DNA of 63,922 nucleotides. Origin: Oscillospiraceae bacterium (GTDB taxonomy: Bacteria; Bacillota; Clostridia; Oscillospirales; Oscillospiraceae). This document shows, in pieces, positions 57,720 through 63,922 of the stretch. Where the stretch lies: positions 1 to 63,922 of the forward strand of contig JAHHRZ010000011.1 in the NCBI GenBank assembly GCA_020025515.1, read 5' to 3'. A program made the translations under genes and the position numbers. Every line of letters begins with the position of its first letter. The first letter of the stretch is position 1. The notes below the pieces were generated by a model that saw only the letters and a program-made list of their open reading frames with translations, did no database searches and was not told the origin of the DNA.

Positions 57720-60700
57720 TTAGGCCATATTATCCGTCCACATTTCGCACTGGCTGATTACGGTAGCGATTGCGGTATCATAATCCTCCGGTGGATATTT
57801 GTACTTTTTAAGCAGCCGCTTGACCATCTTGCGCATGGAGGCTCTGGCGGTTTCTTTCTTCTGCCAGTCAATAGTTCGGTTCTTCCTGAGCATCTCAGTG
57901 AGTTCTCTGGTAAGAGCAATCAGTTCGTCATTCTGATAGAAATCCTTGATATTGTCCGGCTTTGTCAGGGCATCGTAAAACGCCAGTTCTTCCTGGGTAA
58001 GACCAAGTTTTTTGCCATTCTGGTAAAGCGCCTTGATTTCCTCGGCGGTCTCTAGCAGTTCCTTGATAACCTCTTCATTGGTAATCAGACCGTTGTAATA
58101 GGAATTCATCAGCTGTGTAATTTTCTCAGAGAATTTTTGAGACTGTACCACATTTGTCCGTTTGTATAGGGACACCTGGTCGGCCATCAGTTTTTTTAGG
58201 ATCTCAACAGCAATGTTCTTTTCCTTCATCTTGGAGATTTCTTCAAGGACAGCCGGATCAAACAAATTGAATTCTTCACCGGCTGCTTTGCTGTCAAACA
58301 GGCTGATAACGCCTTCACTCTGGATGCTGGCTTTTAACAGTTCATTGATCTGGGCGTTGATTTCTTTGAGAGAAAGGGTTTTACCGGCTGTGCCGCCATA
58401 GGTGATTTTAATGATGGTAGAGCGTACCGCCTCCATAAAGGAATTTTCATGCCGTTCCTGTTCTGTGGTCATACTGGAGCAGAGAGAGTGGGATTGCTTT
58501 AACAGCATAGCTTCCTTCAGGAACAGATCTTTTCGGTGGGGATATGTTGCATCCAGAACAAAGTTTACACATTCGGTGACAAGCCTTGCCATGGTGAGAG
58601 GGGAACCATTGATAAAACCGCCAAAATCAAATCCGTGCAGCAGATCTTTACAAACTTGCAGTTTTTCCTGGAACTTGGGGTAGGCCACCTTAGCAATATT
58701 CATATCACCGTATCTGGACTGATCTCGCTTGGTGTATTCCTTCATGGCTGCTTTCAGTGCAGAAGCAATCCCCACATAGTCAACAACTAGGCCGCCTTCC
58801 TTGTCCTTGAAAACCCGGTTGACTCGGGCTATGGCCTGCATCAGATTGTAGCCGTGCATGGGTTTGTACACATACATGGTGGCCAGAGACGGCACATCGA
58901 AGCCTGTCAGCCACATGTCCACCACAATGGCAATCTTCATGGGATCGTCATTGTCCTTGAATTTCCGGGCCAGTTCCTCCTTGTGGGATTTGGTGCCGAT
59001 GACTTCTTTCCAGTCTTCCGGGTCATTGTTGCCGCTGGTCATCACAACACCGATTTTCTCATTCCAATCCGGGCGCAGCTCCAAGAGCTTTCGGTAAATC
59101 TTCATGGCAATGGGGCGGGAGTAGGCAACAATCATCGCCTTACCGGTCAGCAGATTGGCACGGTACTTCTCATAATGGGTAACCATGTCCTCGCACAAAG
59201 ACTGTATGGTTGGATCTGCACCAAGGACGCTTTCCATTTGCCCCAGCATTTTTTTGCTTTTCTCAATGGTGGCAGAGTCGGACTGCTGTTCCAGAACATC
59301 ATAAGTAGCATCAATCAACGCCAGTGTGTTCTGATCCAGTTTCAGGTGGACAACTCGGCTTTCGTAATAAACCGGACGAGTGGCGCCGTCCTCCACCGCC
59401 TGGGACATATCGTATACATCGATGTAGTCACCAAAAACTTCTCTGGTGTTGCGGTCTTTTGCAGAAATCGGGGTGCCGGTAAAGCCGATAAAGGTCGCAT
59501 TCGGCAGGGCATTGTGGATGATACGGGCGTTTCCGATGACGGTATGGGCCTCTTTTTCCCCCTGTTCATTTTCGGTTATAACGAGTTTTTCGTCAAAGCC
59601 ATACTGTCCACGGTGGGCTTCGTCTGCCATGACCACGATATTCCGCCGCTCAGACAGCGGGCGTTCTCCACGCTCAAACTTGAACATGGTTGTAAAAATA
59701 ATACCGTTTGCGGCTCGTCCATCCAGCAGAGATTTCAGGTGTTCCTTGCTCTCAGCCTGAACGGGAGACTGCCGCAGAAAAGCAGTGCACTTTGCAAACT
59801 GCGTGTACAGCTGATCGTCCAAATCAATGCGGTCAGTCATCACCACAATGGTGGGGCTGTCCAGTGTTTCCTGGAGCAAATGGGCGTAGAAAACCATGGA
59901 CAGAGATTTTCCGCTGCCCTGGGTATGCCAGAAAACACCGCCTTTTCCGTCTGTTTTGGTGGCAACTTTCGCTTTTTCAATGGCTTTGCGAACGGCAAAG
60001 TATTGATGGTATCCAGCCAGAATCTTGATGGGTTTCTGACCATCCCCGGAGAACAGAATAAAGTTCTTCAGGATGTCCAGCAGTCGATCCCTTTGGAACA
60101 TTCCCTCGTAGAAGGTTTCAAACTGGGCATAAGCGGTGTTCTCATAGCTGCCGTCTTTGGTTTTCCACTCCATGAAGCGATCAAGACCGGAAGTGATGGT
60201 GCCGGCTTTGTTGGTGGAAAGGTCGCTAATGACGCAAATGGCATTGTAGATGAACATGGATGGAATGTCCTGCATATAGTTGCGGATCTGGTTGTAGGCG
60301 TTCTCAGCGCCCGCCTCGTCCTTGGAGGGGCTTTTCAGCTCCATCAGAACAAGGGGCAGACCGTTGATAAACAGGATCACATCCGGGCGGCGGTTGTTGC
60401 CGTTTTCGATGTATGTAAACTGGTTGACCACATAAAAGGTGTTGTTCTCCACCCTGTCATAGTCAATGAGCCGCACAATAGAAGACCGTTCTTCACCCTT
60501 CACGAAATACTTTACCGTGATGCCGTTTTGCAGATAGTCCATGAAAACAGCGTTTTTCTGCACCAGACTGCCGGTGTCAAAGTTTTTAAGTTTTGAAATA
60601 GCCTCTTCGACAGCATCCAAGGGCAGATCCTTATTGATGTATACCAGACGATCCCGAAGCGCAGCATCCAGCAGGGGGCTTTCGTAGTCCCGCTCCAACT

Positions 60701-60782
60701 CCGGGGCATAAATATGGGTGTAGCCCAGATTTTCAAAGAGTTCTATAATCGCTTTTTCAAAGGTATCTTCGGAGAATGGCAT
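57720..60782 (-). CDS. hsdR: Type I restriction endonuclease, R subunit
   Basis: This 1,020-residue subunit translocates and cuts DNA in the HsdR2M2S complex. The PD-(D/E)xK nuclease site is RPDVILFINGLPLVLMELK (D134, E148, K150), the helicase P-loop HTQGSGKSLS (about 287-294), motif II ADEAHR (D386-H389), motif III GFTGTPI and motif VI AIARVNRVFKDK. The C-terminal part is of the DUF3387 type. Length is normal. The ATG at 60782 has AAGGAGG. It follows two unrelated small genes rather than hsdS directly. Confidence 0.96.
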   Translation of the reverse strand: MPFSEDTFEKAIIELFENLGYTHIYAPELERDYESPLLDAALRDRLVYINKDLPLDAVEEAISKLKNFDTGSLVQKNAVFMDYLQNGITVKYFVKGEERSSIVRLIDYDRVENNTFYVVNQFTYIENGNNRRPDVILFINGLPLVLMELKSPSKDEAGAENAYNQIRNYMQDIPSMFIYNAICVISDLSTNKAGTITSGLDRFMEWKTKDGSYENTAYAQFETFYEGMFQRDRLLDILKNFILFSGDGQKPIKILAGYHQYFAVRKAIEKAKVATKTDGKGGVFWHTQGSGKSLSMVFYAHLLQETLDSPTIVVMTDRIDLDDQLYTQFAKCTAFLRQSPVQAESKEHLKSLLDGRAANGIIFTTMFKFERGERPLSERRNIVVMADEAHRGQYGFDEKLVITENEQGEKEAHTVIGNARIIHNALPNATFIGFTGTPISAKDRNTREVFGDYIDVYDMSQAVEDGATRPVYYESRVVHLKLDQNTLALIDATYDVLEQQSDSATIEKSKKMLGQMESVLGADPTIQSLCEDMVTHYEKYRANLLTGKAMIVAYSRPIAMKIYRKLLELRPDWNEKIGVVMTSGNNDPEDWKEVIGTKSHKEELARKFKDNDDPMKIAIVVDMWLTGFDVPSLATMYVYKPMHGYNLMQAIARVNRVFKDKEGGLVVDYVGIASALKAAMKEYTKRDQSRYGDMNIAKVAYPKFQEKLQVCKDLLHGFDFGGFINGSPLTMARLVTECVNFVLDATYPHRKDLFLKEAMLLKQSHSLCSSMTTEQERHENSFMEAVRSTIIKITYGGTAGKTLSLKEINAQINELLKASIQSEGVISLFDSKAAGEEFNLFDPAVLEEISKMKEKNIAVEILKKLMADQVSLYKRTNVVQSQKFSEKITQLMNSYYNGLITNEEVIKELLETAEEIKALYQNGKKLGLTQEELAFYDALTKPDNIKDFYQNDELIALTRELTEMLRKNRTIDWQKKETARASMRKMVKRLLKKYKYPPEDYDTAIATVISQCEMWTDNMA

Positions 60783-60795
60783 AAGTTTGCCCTCC

Positions 60796-61395
60796 TTACA
60801 ATTTTAAGTATTTGGTATACATTGTATCTTTAATTGTCTCAAAATCATTTTTTATATTTTGTACCATATCATTAATATCAGTTTCTATTTCTTGTTCTGT
60901 TTTGACTATGTTATCTACATAACACGAGCCTTTCCTTTCAGCATGATCATAACATCCAAGTAACTTTTGAAGTTTGCATGATTTCACATTTAGCCTGTTA
61001 TAAAAATCTCCTAATTCATCATCAAATAATGCATTGATCTGTTTCTCTGATGTTGAGAGTTCCTGAAACCATCCATATTCAAACTCAAATGGTCTATCCT
61101 CAATATTCTCTACATAATTTTTTATCTTATCATATATTTCATATCTTTTTTCGAACAGTGCAATTTTATCTTGCCGATTTGCAATTCTAATTGGCACCCA
61201 AATAGCAAACATAATTGCAACGAAAGACATGACCACGCCAGCCCATGCAGCACACGCAGAAATAGCATCCCAGCTGTTTTCTAGTTCTGGTGCGTATGTA
61301 ATTCGAAAGCCAAATGCATATAAGCAACCGATTAGCCCAAGTATAGCAGTTAAGCACAAGACAGCTATAGCGATATATTTTTTCTTTTGTTTCAC
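60796..61395 (-). CDS. Hypothetical two-helix membrane protein inside the type I locus
   Basis: This 199-residue protein has two N-terminal membrane helices (about residues 8-28 and 44-66), then a long charged, mainly helical cytoplasmic part (NRQDKIALFEKRYEIYDKIK..., ETDINDMVQNIKNDFETIKD). The start is a GTG at 61395 after GGGGGA. It lies 13 bases upstream of hsdR and 17 bases after the small gene, so it is in the same operon. No family was recognised. Codon use is AT-rich compared with hsdR. Confidence 0.7.
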   Translation of the reverse strand: MKQKKKYIAIAVLCLTAILGLIGCLYAFGFRITYAPELENSWDAISACAAWAGVVMSFVAIMFAIWVPIRIANRQDKIALFEKRYEIYDKIKNYVENIEDRPFEFEYGWFQELSTSEKQINALFDDELGDFYNRLNVKSCKLQKLLGCYDHAERKGSCYVDNIVKTEQEIETDINDMVQNIKNDFETIKDTMYTKYLKL

Positions 61396-61412
61396 GACAA
61401 ATCCCCCAATGC

Positions 61413-61703
61413 CTACAGTTGCCGCAAATCAATACCTAGATAACCTGCTTTTTCAACCAATAGATTTTCCAGAAACAGCAGACAGTTTCGAGCATTTTCT
61501 TCCACCGTTCGGGGTGAATTAGGGTGTGTAGAATTATGTATACAGGCTTCCATAAAGTGTTCGACCTTGATTTTGGAGATATGGCTTTGAAGTTCATCCC
61601 ATTTTTGCTCATTAAGTAGGTCTTTTGTTTTCTTGTAATCATCAAGGATTTTGAGTAGTTCGTCTTTTCCCTTTGCCAACTTTTCCATCTCTTGTTCAGT
61701 CAT
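61413..61703 (-). CDS. Small hypothetical helical protein in the type I locus
   Basis: This 96-residue acidic protein is predicted to be helical throughout (EQEMEKLAKGKDELLKILDD, ENARNCLLFLENLLVEKAG) and has no membrane segment. AAGGAGG lies 7 bases before the ATG. It sits 34 bases after hsdS. I do not recognise it; its place between hsdS and hsdR makes a small partner, regulator or passenger gene possible. Confidence 0.65.
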   Translation of the reverse strand: MTEQEMEKLAKGKDELLKILDDYKKTKDLLNEQKWDELQSHISKIKVEHFMEACIHNSTHPNSPRTVEENARNCLLFLENLLVEKAGYLGIDLRQL

Positions 61704-61737
61704 CGCTTATGCCTCCTTAAATGATAATGATAACGCC

Positions 61738-62889
61738 TTAAAGTTCCATATTAGAAACATCAATTTCGCCGGACATGAGTTTGGGGAGCAGGGAATCTCT
61801 GAGCTCAGCTAACCTAATGCTTTCAAGAGCATTAAATCGCATTTTCAAAAACAGTGGGGAAACAATATCACCAAATGAAGATAAAGCCCTTGCGGTCGGG
61901 CACGCTAATCTAAACTGACCAATGGTATCTGCTGAAACACGCTGTCTTCCGCTGCTACCATTCATATTCTTAATAGCGTAATCAACAAAAGCTGGGTAAC
62001 GAGCAAGGCAGTACAAAAACTCTGATGGAACACCATCTTTAGGAGAAAGAACAATATACTCTGTTGAGCCAAATGCAACCTCACCCTCTTGAAGAAAATC
62101 AATGTATGCAGTCTTTCCATTTTCGAGACATGGTGTAATTCTTGCTAACAGCGTATCTCCATTTGAAAAACGCATACCACCATTAAAGGGTTTCATTTCC
62201 CAGCCAGCAGGAAAAGAGCCGGTTGTTGAAAGTTGAGACATATCAATACACCTTGCGACCTGATTTTTCACCAATATACGCTTTGGATTAAGATATGCAA
62301 TATCAGACACTGTGCACTCTTCATCACCAAAATCTAACACTAGCTGGTTAAACAAGGTAAATGCCTGCTGCTGTAAATTATCGTTGATCTTGTTGTTTAG
62401 TTCGATTTTGTCATCAATAGCCCGTAAGATTGTACCGATTTTTCTTTGTTCCTCCAAACCCGGAAACTCATATTCTAGATTTTGAAGCACATCTGTTTGA
62501 ACTCTTTGGCGTCCAGAACTGCCAACCATTGATTTGATTGCAACATCACGGATAATCGGACTGCATACCAAATAGTAAATATAATCGGGATCAGTTATCC
62601 CTGCTTTTGCCCTTAAAACGATAAATTCCGTGGAACCAAACCCAATCTCATTCTTACCAAGCAGATTTACCTGTGCAGTTTTTCCGTTTTCTAGGCATGG
62701 GGTAATTCTGGCCATAATCGTATCGCCATTGCGGAATTTGGTTCCCCCTGAAAACTCTACTAGTTCGTATCCGGGAACATCCCGGCAGAATGGCTGCAAC
62801 TTGTCCATCGTAATCTTCTTTGCCACCGCCCCCTTTTTCAGAGATTCCCGTGGATTAAATGAGATTGCATCACTCAACTTACACTTCAT
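61738..62889 (-). CDS. hsdS: Type I restriction-modification specificity subunit
   Basis: This 383-residue subunit has two target-recognition halves that repeat each other: NGDTLLARITPCLENGKTA and its near-copy NGDTIMARITPCLENGKTA, FGSTEFIVL / FGSTEYIVL, and GSSGRQRVQTD / GSSGRQRVSAD. Each half ends in a coiled conserved region (EEQRKIGTILRAIDDKIELN; LRDSLLPKLMSG). The ATG at 62889 overlaps the hsdM stop by 11 bases. Both halves carry highly similar motifs, so the target may be a bipartite site with related half-recognitions. Confidence 0.93.
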   Translation of the reverse strand: MKCKLSDAISFNPRESLKKGAVAKKITMDKLQPFCRDVPGYELVEFSGGTKFRNGDTIMARITPCLENGKTAQVNLLGKNEIGFGSTEFIVLRAKAGITDPDYIYYLVCSPIIRDVAIKSMVGSSGRQRVQTDVLQNLEYEFPGLEEQRKIGTILRAIDDKIELNNKINDNLQQQAFTLFNQLVLDFGDEECTVSDIAYLNPKRILVKNQVARCIDMSQLSTTGSFPAGWEMKPFNGGMRFSNGDTLLARITPCLENGKTAYIDFLQEGEVAFGSTEYIVLSPKDGVPSEFLYCLARYPAFVDYAIKNMNGSSGRQRVSADTIGQFRLACPTARALSSFGDIVSPLFLKMRFNALESIRLAELRDSLLPKLMSGEIDVSNMEL

Positions 62890-63922
62890 ACCCAATCGCC
62901 CCCAGGTTCTTTTTAATTTCATCTTCCAATTCATGGGACTTTTGGAACAGTTCGGACAGTTCGGAAGTCAGGCGGCTCATCTTTTCTTCAAAGGGTTCGC
63001 CGTCCTCCTGCTGTTCTTCAATGCCTACATAACGCCCGGGGGTTAGAATATAATCCTGCTTTTCGATATCTGCTTTGCTCACAACGGCGCAGTAGCCAGG
63101 AACATCCTCTAAGGTTCCATCCACATAGGCATTATAGGTGGCGGCAATCTTCTGAATGTCCTCGTCGGTCATTTCCCGCAGTTTCCGGCTGACCATGGTG
63201 CCCATCTTCCTGGCATCAATAAACAGTGTCTCTCCCGGCTGCTTCTTGCCTTTTTTCAGAAACCATAGGGATACGGGGATTTGTGTAGTATAGAAGAGCT
63301 GTCCCGGCATGGCCACAATGCACTCCACCAGATCTGCCAGGACAATGTTCTTTCTGATCTCGCCTTCCCCGCCGCTCTGAGAGGACAGGGAGCCGTTGGC
63401 CAGCACCATGCCGATCTTTCCTCCGGGGGCCAGATGGTAGATCATATGCTGAAGCCATGCAAAGTTGGCATTTCCTGCCGGAGGCATGCCGTACTGCCAG
63501 CGCACATCGTCTTTCAGCTGATCGGCACCCCAGTTGGACAGGTTAAAGGGCGGATTTGCCATAATATAGTCTGCCCGCATGGTTGGATGGCGGTCATCCG
63601 TAAAAGTATCCGCAGCATAAGCGCCCAAATCCGGATCAATGCCACGAATGGCAAGGTTCATCTGCGCCAGCTTCCAGGTGGTGGGGTTGGCATCCTGTCC
63701 GTAAATGGCAATGTTATTGATATTTCCACTGTGGCTCTCTACGAATTTTGCGGACTGCACGAACATACCGCCGCTGCCGCAGCAGGGGTCATACACACGA
63801 CCCTTGAATGGCTGGAGCACTTCAACCAGAGTCCGAACCACGCAGGAGGGCGTGAAGAATTCGCCGCCACGCTTGCCTTCCTGCTCAGCAAACATAGAAA
63901 GGCAGTATTCATAGGTGCGGCC
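62879..63922 (-). CDS. hsdM: Type I restriction-modification methyltransferase subunit, partial
   Basis: The 3' about 347 codons of the N6-adenine methylase are present. The frame is open to the window edge (GRTYEYCLSMFAEQEGKRGG), so the true start is beyond 63922. Motif I is DPCCGSGGMF, motif IV is ANPPFNLSNWG (N-P-P-F), and FFTPSCVVRTLVEVL is the usual lead-in. The C-terminal helical tail (KSHELEDEIKKNLGAIG) contacts HsdS. It overlaps hsdS and leads the operon. Confidence 0.95.
   Translation of the reverse strand, partial: GRTYEYCLSMFAEQEGKRGGEFFTPSCVVRTLVEVLQPFKGRVYDPCCGSGGMFVQSAKFVESHSGNINNIAIYGQDANPTTWKLAQMNLAIRGIDPDLGAYAADTFTDDRHPTMRADYIMANPPFNLSNWGADQLKDDVRWQYGMPPAGNANFAWLQHMIYHLAPGGKIGMVLANGSLSSQSGGEGEIRKNIVLADLVECIVAMPGQLFYTTQIPVSLWFLKKGKKQPGETLFIDARKMGTMVSRKLREMTDEDIQKIAATYNAYVDGTLEDVPGYCAVVSKADIEKQDYILTPGRYVGIEEQQEDGEPFEEKMSRLTSELSELFQKSHELEDEIKKNLGAIGYEV

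Overview
The window is bacterial DNA of a strict anaerobe, most likely a gut-type Clostridia (Firmicutes) of the Oscillospiraceae sort. This rests on strong AAGGAGG ribosome sites, many transcription-attenuating riboswitches, a group-B-like [FeFe] hydrogenase, ECF S-components, SLH-anchored surface protein and an entirely anaerobic (cbi-type) cobalamin route. The genus assignment is inference. No rRNA, tRNA or CRISPR array was seen.

Region 1 (1-11,500): a lipoprotein, a probably frameshifted membrane protein, an [FeFe] hydrogenase-like protein, a guanine-riboswitch-controlled xanthine phosphoribosyltransferase, a TPP-riboswitch-controlled thiamine salvage operon on the minus strand (thiW-thiM-thiE-HAD phosphatase-thiD-thiT-tenA), an EamA transporter, and a gene-poor stretch holding a cobalamin riboswitch, several hairpins and a small His-rich metal-binding protein.

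Region 2 (11,553-35,381): two cobalamin operons plus cbiK, with divergent transcription around 22.8-22.95 kb. On the minus strand a canonical B12 riboswitch drives cbiM-cbiN-cbiQ-cbiO-cbiL-hemA-(precorrin-2 dehydrogenase)-hemC-cobA/hemD-hemB-hemL; cbiK lies upstream behind its own divergent B12 riboswitch. On the plus strand a B12 riboswitch drives cbiA-cbiC-cbiD-cbiF-cbiG-cbiH-cbiJ/E/T-cbiB-cobD-cbiP and a phosphoglycerate-mutase-like gene. Together these give every expected step from glutamyl-tRNA to adenosylcobinamide-phosphate-level intermediates by the early-cobalt route, except corrinoid adenosylation. The genes for adenosyltransferase and nucleotide-loop assembly (cobU, cobS, cobT, cobC) are not in the window.

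Region 3 (35,455-44,573): a B12 riboswitch with terminator controls one 2,867-residue secreted, SLH-anchored protein. It carries four GLUG-type beta-solenoid blocks, a DUF4430 domain (the transcobalamin/intrinsic-factor C-terminal fold) and an alpha/alpha-barrel region like the other half of intrinsic factor. I infer a cell-surface corrinoid-capture protein; this is the most interesting object in the window.

Region 4 (44,600-57,700): two half-ABC exporters, one preceded by a translationally coupled 25-codon ORF, a HExxH protein, a nucleoside phosphorylase, an EVE-like/HNH endonuclease, a NYN-LOTUS protein, and the wreckage of mobile elements (IS3-, IS66- and IS110-type remnants, a truncated KAP NTPase, a broken GNAT). 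A perfect 29-bp inverted repeat brackets the HNH/NYN pair.

Region 5 (57,720-63,922): a type I restriction-modification locus on the minus strand (hsdM partial-hsdS-two small genes-hsdR), running off the right edge.
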